Under the pieces are notes generated by a model that did no database searches, was not told the DNA's origin, and worked only from the letters and a program-made list of their open reading frames with translations. The position numbers and the translations under genes were made by a program. Of a stretch of DNA of 64,000 bases, positions 8,031 through 17,034 are shown in pieces (the stretch's first letter is position 1; each line of letters opens with the position of its first letter). The DNA comes from GAS188 sp963794475 (GTDB lineage: Bacteria > Pseudomonadota > Alphaproteobacteria > Rhizobiales > Beijerinckiaceae). The stretch covers positions 62,001 through 126,000 of the forward strand of contig CAWCDW010000009.1 of NCBI GenBank assembly GCA_963794475.1. Direction: 5' to 3'.

Positions 8031-8994
8031 GGAGCGCGGCGAAGAGCGCATACACGGCGATCTGGATCGCGCAAGCCGCCCGATAGAGCCGAAGCGCTCG
8101 CCGGATGTCGCGCTCGGTCGCCGAGCGACGCCCGTTGCCCATGAAGGCGTCCTCGACCGTGACGCCGTCATAGACGCGCGGGCCCGCGAGCTTCAACCCG
8201 AGCGCGCCCGCCATCGCGGCCTCGGGCCAGCCGGCGTTGGGCGAGCGATGGCGTTTCGCGTCGCGCAGCGCGGCGCGCATCGCTTCGGCGGGTGAGGCTT
8301 CCGGCACGGCGAACGCCGCGAGGGCGAGCCAGAGCGCCGAAAGGCGCGAGGCCGGCAGGTTCACGATGTCGTCGAAACGCGCCGCCGCGAAGCCGAAGGC
8401 GCCGTGCCTTTGTGTGCGATGGCCGATCATGCTGTCGGCGGTGTTCGCTGCCTTGTAGGCAGCCCCGCCCGGCAGGCCGAAGAGCGCGAGGTAGAGCGCG
8501 GGCGCGACAACGCCGTCGGAGAAATTCTCGGCAAGGCTCTCGATCGCGGCGCGCGCCACGCCCGCCTCGTCGAGCGCGCTCGGATCGCGCCCGACGACCT
8601 CGGCGACGCTCGCGCGTCCCGGCCCCAACCCGCCGTTCTCCAGCGCATCGGCAACCGCCTCGACGTGCTCATGCAAGCTTTTCTGGGCGAGAAGCGTCGA
8701 AGCGAGGATCACCGTGAGAAGGGTGCCGACGAGGCCGGCCGGCAGAAGGAGCATGATAAGAACGCAGGCGCCGATCGCGGCGGCGAGCGTCACGCCCAAG
8801 GCGATCGCGCCTGCCTTGCGGCGCGCCGTCTCATCCTCGCTCTCCTTGTTGAGGGCGCGGTCGAGCAGGGAAATCAGCGCGCCGATCCAGGTGACGGGAT
8901 GGCCGATCGAGCGGTAGAGAGCTTGCGGATAGCCGGCATAGGCTTCGAGGACGAGCGCGCCGAAGGCGAGGAAAAAGGTGAAGCCGAGGTCCAT
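8014..8994 (-). CDS. cobD: Adenosylcobinamide-phosphate synthase (CobD/CbiB)
   Basis: This integral membrane enzyme joins adenosylcobyric acid to aminopropanol (phosphate) to give adenosylcobinamide (phosphate). The 326-residue protein has a hydrophobic N-terminus, several transmembrane segments and family motifs HPVTWIGALI near residue 30, ESLAENFSDGVVAP near residue 150, and KAANTADSMIGH. The ATG at 8994 (MDLGFTFFLAF) is preferred over one 13 codons upstream because it matches the family start and gives a clean first helix. It converges with cobQ and is divergent from cobC, with only 31 bases between the two starts. Confidence 0.93.
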   Translation of the reverse strand: MDLGFTFFLAFGALVLEAYAGYPQALYRSIGHPVTWIGALISLLDRALNKESEDETARRKAGAIALGVTLAAAIGACVLIMLLLPAGLVGTLLTVILASTLLAQKSLHEHVEAVADALENGGLGPGRASVAEVVGRDPSALDEAGVARAAIESLAENFSDGVVAPALYLALFGLPGGAAYKAANTADSMIGHRTQRHGAFGFAAARFDDIVNLPASRLSALWLALAAFAVPEASPAEAMRAALRDAKRHRSPNAGWPEAAMAGALGLKLAGPRVYDGVTVEDAFMGNGRRSATERDIRRALRLYRAACAIQIAVYALFAALLIARA

Positions 8995-9025
8995 GAACGT
9001 TGCCGCAAGAGTGGAGGAATCGCGG

Positions 9026-10039
9026 GTGGGCACAGTGTATCACGGCGGCGATCTCGCCGCTGCCCGATTGCGCTTCGCACACGCGCCTCGCCCCTGGATC
9101 GACCTTTCGACTGGCATCGACCCGCATGCCTATCCGGTTGGGAAGCTTCCAAAATCGGCCTGGATGCGCCTTCCCGAGCCATCGACGGTTCGCGCGCTCG
9201 AAGCCGTCGCCGCCTCGGCCTATGGGGCTCGCGACGCCGACGGCGTCGTCGCCGCGCCGGGAACGCAAGCGCTCATCCAATGGCTGCCGCGTCTCATCGG
9301 CGCGCGCCGCGTCGCCATCTTGGGCTTCACCTACGCGGAGCATCAAGCCTCATGGCGTGCCGCCGGCGCATCCGTCGCCACGGTCGACGGGATCGAAGCG
9401 CTCGGCGGCCACGATGTCGCGGTCGTGGTCAATCCGAACAATCCCGACGGGCGGCGGATCGCGCCAAAAGCCCTTGCCGAGCTCGGCGCGCGGCTTGCGC
9501 GCAAGGGAGCGACGCTCATCGTCGATGAAGCCTTCATGGATGCCGAACCCGTCGCGCACAGCCTGGTGCCGCGGCTTCCGCCCACGGGCACGGTGGTGTT
9601 GCGGTCCTTTGGAAAATTTTATGGGCTCGCGGGCCTGCGGCTCGGCTTTGCGATCGCCTCGCCCGAGCTTGCCGGCCGCATTCGTCTGGGCCTCGGCCCA
9701 TGGGCGGTCTCCGGCGCCGCGATCGAGATCGGCGGCCGCGCGCTCGCCGACACGGCTTGGCGCGCGCGGACGATCGCGCGGCTCGCGAAAGATGCAGCGC
9801 GCCTCGATGCCATTCTCGAGCGGGCGGGCTTCGAGATCATCGGCGGCACGGCGCTTTTCCGGCTGGCGCGCCATTCGCGCGCGCACGCCTGGTTCGAGCA
9901 CCTCGGACGGCAAGGCATCTGGGTGCGCAACTTTGCATCGTCCCATGAGGACCGGCTGCGCTTCGGCCTGCCCGGCTCCGCGGGCGCTTGGCGGCGACTT
10001 GAAGCGGCGTTTGGTAAGCGAGTAGCGAGTAGCGAGTAG
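9026..10039 (+). CDS. cobC: Threonine-phosphate decarboxylase-like PLP enzyme (CobC)
   Basis: This fold-type I PLP enzyme resembles histidinol-phosphate aminotransferase. CobC/CobD members decarboxylate L-threonine phosphate to the aminopropanol phosphate linker of cobalamin. It has NPNNPDG near residue 135, VDEAFMDAEP near 165 and the PLP lysine in RSFGKFYGLAGLRLGFA near 195. I start at GTG 9026 because GGAGG at 9013-9017 is spaced eight bases before it; the in-frame ATG at 8993 would overlap the divergent cobD start and has no such site. The last codons (VASSE) and the stop come from a dispersed repeat. Confidence 0.88.
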   Translation: MGTVYHGGDLAAARLRFAHAPRPWIDLSTGIDPHAYPVGKLPKSAWMRLPEPSTVRALEAVAASAYGARDADGVVAAPGTQALIQWLPRLIGARRVAILGFTYAEHQASWRAAGASVATVDGIEALGGHDVAVVVNPNNPDGRRIAPKALAELGARLARKGATLIVDEAFMDAEPVAHSLVPRLPPTGTVVLRSFGKFYGLAGLRLGFAIASPELAGRIRLGLGPWAVSGAAIEIGGRALADTAWRARTIARLAKDAARLDAILERAGFEIIGGTALFRLARHSRAHAWFEHLGRQGIWVRNFASSHEDRLRFGLPGSAGAWRRLEAAFGKRVASSE

Positions 10040-10112
10040 TAGGGAGAAACAAGCTTTCTCCTCTTTTCACCACTCACTCTTCACTCTTCGCTACTCGCCC
10101 TCCACCACTCGC
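10016..10112. repeat. Dispersed inverted repeat element, copy B
   Basis: Left arm AGCGAGTAGCGAGTAGCGAG, a pyrimidine-rich centre (TTTCACCACTCACTCTTCAC) and a right arm CTTCGCTACTCGCC. The element separates convergent cobC and soxG, and both genes terminate inside it: cobC at 10039 and soxG at 10074. It is well placed to act as a bidirectional terminator. Confidence 0.8.
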
Positions 10113-10721
10113 CACTTCATAACCGAATTCCGCCGCCGAGGCCGAAAGCCAGGCCCAGAGGCTCTTGGCCAGCGAGCGGGGGACGGCGATTTCATAGGTG
10201 GGCGCCTCGTCCACCTGCCAAAGCTGCACTCCGATATGGGCCGCGATCGTGAGCGCGACGTCGCCGGGCTTGAAGGCTCTTGGGTGGAGATCGATCGCGA
10301 TGCCCTTGGCCAGCACCTCGCGCGCTTTCGGCCCGCGCAGCCGCAGGATCGCACGCCCGTCGCTCTGGTCGACGATCAAGGCGCGCTTGCCGAGGCCGAG
10401 CGTGAGCTCGCGCTCGAATTCTTGCGCGCCTTCGGCGAGCGCCAGCCATTGTTCGAAGCCGGCCCAGATGAAGCTGAGGAACCGCCCGTCTGGGAGTTGA
10501 CGCGCGGCGATGCGGGGCGTCGAGGGAAGATCGATCCCGTAAGCGCTCCTCACGAGCGCGGCGAGCGCTTGCGATTGCCCGCTGCGAGCGATCACGGTGG
10601 CGAGCGAAAGCTCGGCGCGCTCGCACAAGATGAGCCCGGGAGCGCCGTCGGGCCGGCCGTAACGTCCATCGCGAAGGACATCGGCGAACGCTGCGCGCGG
10701 GGTCGCGATGAGATCAGCCAC
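10074..10721 (-). CDS. soxG: Sarcosine oxidase subunit gamma
   Basis: SoxG is the small folate-domain-like subunit of heterotetrameric sarcosine oxidase. The 215-residue protein begins VADLIATPRAAFADVL and contains RAILRLRGPKAREVLAKG near residue 125 and DVALT near 160, as in other gamma subunits. The start is GTG at 10721, which overlaps the soxA stop by eight bases (10714-10721) and follows the usual soxBDAG order. The C-terminal residues VAKSEE are encoded by the dispersed repeat. It acts in the cytosol with SoxA, SoxB and SoxD. Confidence 0.88.
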   Translation of the reverse strand: MADLIATPRAAFADVLRDGRYGRPDGAPGLILCERAELSLATVIARSGQSQALAALVRSAYGIDLPSTPRIAARQLPDGRFLSFIWAGFEQWLALAEGAQEFERELTLGLGKRALIVDQSDGRAILRLRGPKAREVLAKGIAIDLHPRAFKPGDVALTIAAHIGVQLWQVDEAPTYEIAVPRSLAKSLWAWLSASAAEFGYEVASGGGRVAKSEE

Positions 10722-13700
10722 GCAATCTTGCTCCTTCAGGGTCGAGGAAGCAGGGAGGGCACACCTCGACGCGAATGTCGGTGCCGCGCAAGGCATCGAC
10801 CGCGCGCAGCCTCTCGCCCATGCGTTCGCGTCCGCGCTTCAGGAGGCCAAGGCCGATCGAGACGTTCAGCGACGGCGAGAAAGCGACCGAGGTCATATGG
10901 CCCTCGTCGTTCTCCGGCGCTCACCGGCGCGTCGAGAGGCGATGAAATGCGCGCCCGCCGAAAGCCTGGCGCTCGGGTCGAGCGGCTTCACGCCGACCAG
11001 CACTGGCCGATCGGGGTCGACGAAGCGCCGGGCGTTGCGACATCGCCCGGCCGATGAAATCCTTCCCCATCGCCATCAGGCGCGAGAAGCCGAGATCTTG
11101 CGCGGTCGTCTGGCCGTTGAGCTCGCGACCCGGCCGCATGGCCCTTCTCGACGCGCATGACGTTCAAGCGCCTCGAGGCCGTAAGGCGCGACGCCAAGCG
11201 ATTCGCCCGCTCGCATCAAGGCGCGGATGACCGCGTCGCCATGGCGGCACGGCACGCCGAGCTCATAGGCGAGCTCGCCCGAGAAGGAGATGCGGAAGAG
11301 GCGCGCGCGAAGCCCGCCGAGCACCGTCACCTCGCCGCACGCCATGTAGGGGAAGGCTGCGTTCGAGATGTCGTGCCCGCGATCGACGACCGCCTCGAGG
11401 AGCTCGCGCGACTTCGGGCCGGCGATCGCATATTGCGCCCATTGCTCGGTCACCGAGACGAAGCCGCACGTCGAGATCGGGCCAAAGCACCTGGTGGCAG
11501 AAATCGAGGTGCTGCATGACGGCGGCGGCATTCGCCGTGGTGGTGGTCATGAGGTAATGATCGGGGCCGAGGCGCGCCGTCGTGCCGTCGTCGAAGACGA
11601 AGCCGTCCTCGCGCAGCATGAGGCCGTAGCGGACCTTGCCGACCGGCAAGCGATTTCCACGAATTGCAATAGACGCGCTCGAGGAACTCGGCGGCATCGG
11701 CGCCCTGGATGTCGATCTTGCCGAGCGTCGAGACGTCGCAAACGCCGACGCGCGAACGCACCGCGATGACTTCGCGGTTGCAGGCGTCGAACCAGCTCCG
11801 GTCGCCTTCCTGCGGGAAATATTGGGCGCGCAGCCACAGGCCCGATTCCACGAAGACGGCGCCTTGCTGCCTGCGCCCATTCATGGGAAGGCGTGAGCCG
11901 CGTCGGGCGGTGCTCCTTGCCGCGCGCATGGCCCGCGAGCGCGCCGATCGCCACCGGCGTGAAGGGCGGCCGGAAGGTCGTGACGCCCGTTTGCGGGATC
12001 GAGCGCTCGGTGATTTCCGCCATCACGGCGAGCCCGTTGACATTGGCGGTCTTGCCCTGGTCGGTCGCCATGCCGAGCGTGGTGTAGCGCTTCAGATGCT
12101 CGACCGAGCGAAAGCCTTCGCGCTCGGCGAGCTCGACATCCTTGTCGGTGACGTCGTTCTGGAAATCGATGAAGGCCTTGCCTTTATGCCCGCGCACGCG
12201 CCAGAGCGGCGTCACGGCGACGCTTTGCGGCTCGACTTGCGGCACGGTGGCCGGCCGCGTCTGGAAGCCCACCGCCTCGGCGGCCTCGGCGCCAGCCCGG
12301 GCGCCGGCCGCAAGGCAGTCGGCGAGATCGTAAGTGCCGCGCGCCGCCCCGGCGACCGCCATGCCGCGCGGCGTCGTCGCCGGGCACGAATCCCGCGATC
12401 GTCTCGTCCCACACGGGACGCCCGCCGAGATGCGTCGCCAGATGCAGATTCGGGCTGAAGCCGCCTGACATGGCGACGAGATCGCAGGCGACGCGGCTCG
12501 ATCGGCCATCGAGCTCGCGGATCTCGACCGCGCGCACGGCGTGCCCGCCGATGGCGCCCGTGACGACGCCGCCCGCGACGAGGCGCGCGCCGGTCTTTTC
12601 GGCAAGCGCCGCGCTCGAAGGCTTGGTCTCGGGCCGGGGATCGACGAGCGCCGCGACCTCGACGCCCGCCGCGTGCAAGGTCGGCGATGACGCCTGCCGC
12701 ATCGTCGTTGTTGGCGAAGACGACGGCGCGTCGGCCCGGCTTCGCGGCGAAGCGGTTGAGATAGGCTGCGCACGGCGCCGGCGAGCATCACGCCCGGCCG
12801 GTCGTTGTTGCCGAAGACGAGCGGGCGCTCGATGGCGCCGGCGGCGAGGACGCAACGCTTGGCGACGATGCGCCAGGCGCGCTGACGCGGCTCGAAGGGC
12901 GGCGGGGTGCGCGACGTGATCGTTGACGCGTTCGAGCGCCCCATAGGTGCCGTGATCATAGGCGCCGAACAAGGTGGTGCGGGTCATCACTCGCACATCC
13001 GGGAAAGAGCGAAGCTCCGCCTCGATGCGCTTCACGAACTCGGGCGCCGCCTCGCCGCCGATGAGGCCGCGCTCCGAAAGCAGGCGCCCGCCGAGCCGGA
13101 AATCCTCTTCGCAAAGGATGACGCGCGCGCCCGAGCGCGCCGCGGAGAGCGCGGCCATCAAGTCCGGCCGGCGCCTGAGCCGATGACGAGCACGTCGCAA
13201 AACGCATGCGCTTTCTCGTAATGGTCGGGGTCGATCCCCTCCGGCGCGCGTCCAAGGCCTGCCGCGCGGCGGATCAGCGGCTCGTAAACTTTCTCCCAGA
13301 AGGAGGCGGGCCACATGAAGGTCTTGTAGTAGAAGCCCGCCGCGAGGATCGGCGAGAGGACGGAGCCGGCGGCCATCAGGTCGAAGGCGAGCGACGGCCA
13401 GCGGTTCTGGCTTGCCGCCTCGAGACCCTCGAAGAGCTCGATCGAGGTCGCGCGCGTATTCGGCTCGCGCCTGGCGCCGGAGCGAAGCTCGACGAGGGCG
13501 CTGGGCTCTTCCGGCCCCGCCGACAAGATGCCGCGCGGCCGGTGATATTTGAAGGAGCGCCCGACGAGCTTCACCCCGTTGGCGACGAGCGCGGAAGCGA
13601 GCGTATCGCCCGGATGGCCGAAGAGCTTGCGGCCGTCGAAGCTGAAGGACAAGGAGCGCGCGCGGTCGATGAGACCGCCGCTCGCGAGCCGCGCCGGCTG

Positions 13701-13775
13701 GGAAACGCTCGCCGCCGGCACGCTCGCCGCGCTGCGCGACAACGCCTTTCCCATGCTTTCGCTCGTCGAGGTCAT
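10714..13775 (-). pseudogene. soxA: Sarcosine oxidase subunit alpha, full length but broken by about 14 single-base insertions
   Basis: The 3,062-base span matches a normal SoxA of about 1,000 residues, and every part can be found in order: an N-terminal 2Fe-2S-like region (DGRKLFGHPGDTLASALVAN), the NAD-binding GSGPAGLMAALSAARSG, GFVPGDDAA near the middle, then the C-terminal aminomethyltransferase-like part (SVTEQWAQYAIAGPKSRELL; MTSVAFSPSLNVSIGLGLL). The reading frame changes again and again. Removing one extra base near each of 13172, 13162, 12912, 12767, 12678, 12369, 11870, 11647, 11464, 11165, 11125, 11022, 10935 and 10915 restores a continuous protein. No deletion or in-frame stop is needed. 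The ATG at 13775 overlaps the soxD stop. I think the gene is intact in the organism and the breaks are read errors, but true decay is not excluded. Confidence 0.85.
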
Positions 13776-14057
13776 CGGCTGACGGCCGCCGCGTCCGGCG
13801 CTCCCGCCTTGTACGCGGCCTCGGCCCCGAAGATGTCATGCGTGCGCGTGTCGCGGCTCACGACGATCCAGGCGCGGCAGCCGCCGAGGTGATACCAGAG
13901 CTCGCGATGCGGGCCGGCCGGATTATCGCGCGGATAGACATAGTCGAAGAAGGCCGCCATCGTCCGCGCCTCCGTCGGGGCGCCGCTTGGTCGCGTCGCC
14001 GTAATAGGCGAACTCGCCGACATCTCGTTCGCCGCAATGGGGACAAGGGATGCGCAT
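13772..14057 (-). CDS. soxD: Sarcosine oxidase subunit delta (one frameshift in this sequence)
   Basis: SoxD is the small zinc subunit of sarcosine oxidase. The start at 14057 gives MRIPCPHCGERDVGEFAYYG with the CPHC zinc-binding pair. After one extra base in the GGGG run at 13977-13980 the frame continues FFDYVYPRDNPAGPHREL and WYHLGGCRAWIVVSRDTRTH, the family core, to the stop at 13772. An intact product would be about 94 residues. Gene order and overlap with soxA (ATGA at 13772-13775) fit the standard operon. Confidence 0.88.
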
Positions 14058-14068
14058 CGCTCTTCGCC

Positions 14069-15319
14069 CTAATGCAGGTTCGGCTGCGCGCCGGTGCCGC
14101 TCTCGTTGATGAGCCGGCCGGTCGCAAAACGATCAAGACGCATCGCCGCCGCGACCTCGTGAGGGGCGTCCTGCGCGATGAGATGCGCGAAGCACCAGCC
14201 GGAAGCGGGTGTCGCCTTGAAGCCGCCGATGCACCAGCCGCAATTGAGATAGAGGTTGTCGATCGGCGTCTTGTCGATGATCGGCGAGCCGTCCATCGAC
14301 ATATCCATCAACCCTCCCCAATGGCGCAGCACGCGCAGGCGCCCGATCGAGGGGAACATGGCGACCGCCTCCTCCATCACCTCCTCGATCACCGGCAAGT
14401 TGCCGCGCTGCGCATAGGAATTATAGCCGTCGATATTGCCGCCGAAGACGAGGCCGCCCTTGTCCGACTGGCTGATGTAGAAATGCCCCGCGCCGAAGGT
14501 GATCACCGTGTCGATGAGCGGCTTCACGCCTTCCGACACGAAGGCTTGCAGGACGTGGCTTTCGATCGGCAGGCGAAGCCCCGCCATGGCGGCGACTTGC
14601 GAAGAGCGCCCGGCGCAGGCAAGCCCGATCTTCTTCGCCTTGATGAAGCCCTTCGCCGTCTCGACCCCGAGCGCGCGCCCGTTCTCGACCCTTATGCCCG
14701 TGACTTCGCAATGCTGGAGAATATCGACGCCGCGCATATCGGCCGCGCGCGCATACCCCCAGGCGACCGCGTCATGGCGAACCGTGCCGCCGCGCGGCTG
14801 GAAGAGCCCGCCATGAATCGGGAAACGCGCATTGTCGAAATTCAAATTGGGAACGAGCTTGCGCACGCCCGCAACGTCGAGGAGCTCGGCGTCGACGCCA
14901 TGCATCCGCATGGTGTTGCCGCGCCGCGCAGCCGCGTCTCGCTGCGCGTCCGAATGGTAGAGATTGAGCACGCCGCGCTGGCTCACCATGGCGTTGTAGT
15001 TGATGTCCTGCTCGAGCCCCTCCCACAGCTTCAGCGACCATTCGTAGAAGGGGATGTTGCCGTGCTCGCCATAGTTCGAGCGGATGATCGTCGTGTTGCG
15101 CCCGATATTGCCGGAACCGATATAGCCGCGCTCGACCACGGCGACATTGGTGATGCCGTGATTCTTGGCGAGGTAATAGGCGGTCGAGAGGCCATGTCCG
15201 CCGCCACCGACGAGGACGACGTCGTATTCGGCCTTCGGCTCCGGCTCGCGCCAAACCGGCTTCCAGCCGGTATTGCCTTTGAGCGCCTGGGAAAGGATGG
15301 AGAAGACCGAATAGCGCAA
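14069..15319 (-). CDS. soxB: Sarcosine oxidase subunit beta
   Basis: SoxB holds the FAD and covalent FMN site that oxidises sarcosine to glycine and formaldehyde equivalents, passed to tetrahydrofolate. The 416-residue protein has the dinucleotide motif VVLVGGGGHGLSTAYYLAK near residue 35 and the conserved GWCIGGFKATPASGW near the C-terminus. The start is a TTG at 15319 (MRYSVFSILSQALKGNTGW, as in other SoxB proteins) preceded by GGAAG. Four genes follow in the order B-D-A-G. The reading frame is clean, unlike soxA and soxD downstream. Confidence 0.95.
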   Translation of the reverse strand: MRYSVFSILSQALKGNTGWKPVWREPEPKAEYDVVLVGGGGHGLSTAYYLAKNHGITNVAVVERGYIGSGNIGRNTTIIRSNYGEHGNIPFYEWSLKLWEGLEQDINYNAMVSQRGVLNLYHSDAQRDAAARRGNTMRMHGVDAELLDVAGVRKLVPNLNFDNARFPIHGGLFQPRGGTVRHDAVAWGYARAADMRGVDILQHCEVTGIRVENGRALGVETAKGFIKAKKIGLACAGRSSQVAAMAGLRLPIESHVLQAFVSEGVKPLIDTVITFGAGHFYISQSDKGGLVFGGNIDGYNSYAQRGNLPVIEEVMEEAVAMFPSIGRLRVLRHWGGLMDMSMDGSPIIDKTPIDNLYLNCGWCIGGFKATPASGWCFAHLIAQDAPHEVAAAMRLDRFATGRLINESGTGAQPNLH

Positions 15320-15408
15320 GAGAGCTTCCGTGAGGCAGGCGATGCGGGAGGTGTCGACGGCTCCTCGTCATCATAAAGGAGGAAGCCACGGGTTGCGAGC
15401 CGTAACCC

Positions 15409-15440
15409 GCTTCATTCGCTCTTCCCTATTCGCTACCCGC
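15409..15440. repeat. Dispersed repeat element, partial copy C
   Basis: The sequence CATTCGCTC, CTATTCGCTACCCGCC corresponds to the right arm of the elements seen at 6473 and 10016. A matching left arm is not evident. It lies between the hutH-like stop and the soxB start, so it may be a degenerate copy. Confidence 0.5.
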
Positions 15441-15467
15441 CCCGGAAATCAAGCAAATGTGAGAGGC

Positions 15468-16997
15468 TCAGGAGCCGCTCGCCGTTCCCGAGAGGCGGCC
15501 TGATCTGATCTCTCGCGCAAGCGCCTCGACATCAAGCCCCGTCGGCCGATCCTCGTTGAGCTTCGGCACCACGGCGCGGATTTTCGCCTGGATGGCGGCG
15601 ATCTTCGGCGCGACGCGTGCGGGTGCGCGCAAATCGAGCGCTTGCGCCGCCACCATGAGCTCGACGGCCGCAAGCCGGCTCATATGGGTGAAGGCTTCGG
15701 CGGTCTTCGTCACGACACGGGGCGCCATCGAGGCCATATCCTCGATGCCGTCGGCGACGGGCCCCGAGAACAGCATCGCCGGCTGGGCAAGGCGCCGGAT
15801 CTCGGCTTCGAGCGAAGCGGCAGTTTTCTGCACCGTGCCGAAGCCGGTGCGGCTTGCTCCGCGCGGCGTAAGGAAGCGCGGCAGATCGGTCATCCCAGCA
15901 TTCATCAGCTTGACGATACGCCAGAAGCTCGCGCCGGCGGCTTGCGCGAGCGCGAGCCCGAGCGTCTCGAAGGCGAGCGCGAGATGCGTGACGTCGAAGC
16001 CGGCGGTCGAAAGGATGCTGCCGTCATCGTCGACGATCGCTGGATTGTCGCCCGCGCCTTCGAGCTCGAGTTCGATCGCGACGCGCGCGCGGGCAAGCGC
16101 GTCGGCGAGCGCGGCGAGGACGGGGGCGCCCGAGCGGAAGGACAGAGGATCCTGGACGCGCCGCGCGGCCTCGGGTTTTTCGAGCTCGCTTCCGGCAAGG
16201 AGCTCACGCAGGCGGCGCGCCACCTCGGCAAGGCCAGGCGTTTGGCGAAGCGCGACGGCGCGCGGATCGATCGGGCTCATATTGCCGCGAAAAGCTTCGA
16301 GACCGAGCGCCAGCGCGGCAAGCATGGCATCGAGCGTGGTTTGCGCATCGGCGATGACGAGCGCGCCGGGGCCGACGGAGGCGGCATTCGCGTTGATGAG
16401 CGCGATCGCATCCTTTGGACGGAGGACGACGGGCGAAAGCCCGGCCGCCGCAAGCGCCTGTGCGCCCGGAAGAATCCGCCCCTCCCGCTCGGCTTCGCCT
16501 TCGCCGACGAGCACCGCGAAGGCATGCGCGAGCGGCGCGAGATCGGCGGCGCCGAGCGAGCCGATCGCGGGCACGGCCGGCGTGACGCCGGCGTTCAGGA
16601 GATCGGCGATCGCTTGCGGGATCGAGGGCGAGATGCCCGAAGCGCCTCGCGCGAGTCCGGCAAGCCGCGCGATGAGGAGCGCGCGCGTTGCCTCCTTCGG
16701 CAAGGCGTCGCCCACGCCCACCATGCGGGCGCGCAAGGTGCGGCGCTGGAAGTCCGCAAGGTCCGTTGCGTCGAGAGCGGTGTCGACGGCGGCGCCGAGC
16801 GCCGTCGTGAGGCCATACACCTTCTCGCCGCGCGCCAAAGCCTGCTCGATCGCGCCGCGCGCGGCCGCGAGTTTCGCGTCAAGCTCCGGCGCAAGCTCGA
16901 CGCGCGCGCCGTGACGCGCCACCGCCACGACATCGGCGATGCCGAGCGGGCGGTCGCCGAGGCGGCAAAGGCTCATCGGCGGCGAAGTCCCGGGCAT
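15468..16997 (-). CDS. Aromatic amino acid lyase family protein lacking the MIO-forming Ser (HutH-like)
   Basis: The 509-residue protein has the length and overall pattern of histidine ammonia-lyase (HutH/PAL). The tyrosine motif KVYGLTTALG lies at residues 59-68, LINANAASVG near 207, GDNPAI near 305 and GIEDMASM near 420. The key loop, normally GSxGASGDLAP with Ala-Ser-Gly cyclising to the MIO electrophile, reads GSLGAADLAP at 146-155: the Ser is gone and the loop is one residue shorter. Other active-site parts also differ (QDPLSFR instead of QDxYSxR; no SGGNFHG). It is therefore unlikely to be a standard histidase. It lies between soxB and a dimethylglycine dehydrogenase-like gene, all on the minus strand. 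The start may instead be the ATG at 16976. Confidence 0.8.
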   Translation of the reverse strand: MPGTSPPMSLCRLGDRPLGIADVVAVARHGARVELAPELDAKLAAARGAIEQALARGEKVYGLTTALGAAVDTALDATDLADFQRRTLRARMVGVGDALPKEATRALLIARLAGLARGASGISPSIPQAIADLLNAGVTPAVPAIGSLGAADLAPLAHAFAVLVGEGEAEREGRILPGAQALAAAGLSPVVLRPKDAIALINANAASVGPGALVIADAQTTLDAMLAALALGLEAFRGNMSPIDPRAVALRQTPGLAEVARRLRELLAGSELEKPEAARRVQDPLSFRSGAPVLAALADALARARVAIELELEGAGDNPAIVDDDGSILSTAGFDVTHLALAFETLGLALAQAAGASFWRIVKLMNAGMTDLPRFLTPRGASRTGFGTVQKTAASLEAEIRRLAQPAMLFSGPVADGIEDMASMAPRVVTKTAEAFTHMSRLAAVELMVAAQALDLRAPARVAPKIAAIQAKIRAVVPKLNEDRPTGLDVEALAREIRSGRLSGTASGS

Positions 16998-17034
16998 TCA
17001 GGCATGCAGGCGTTCAAGCGCATTCGGCGCGCCG

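Noticed and set aside
10714..13775. Many short ORFs read as separate small genes
   Set aside because: They join in order into one SoxA protein once single extra bases are removed, so they are fragments of one gene.
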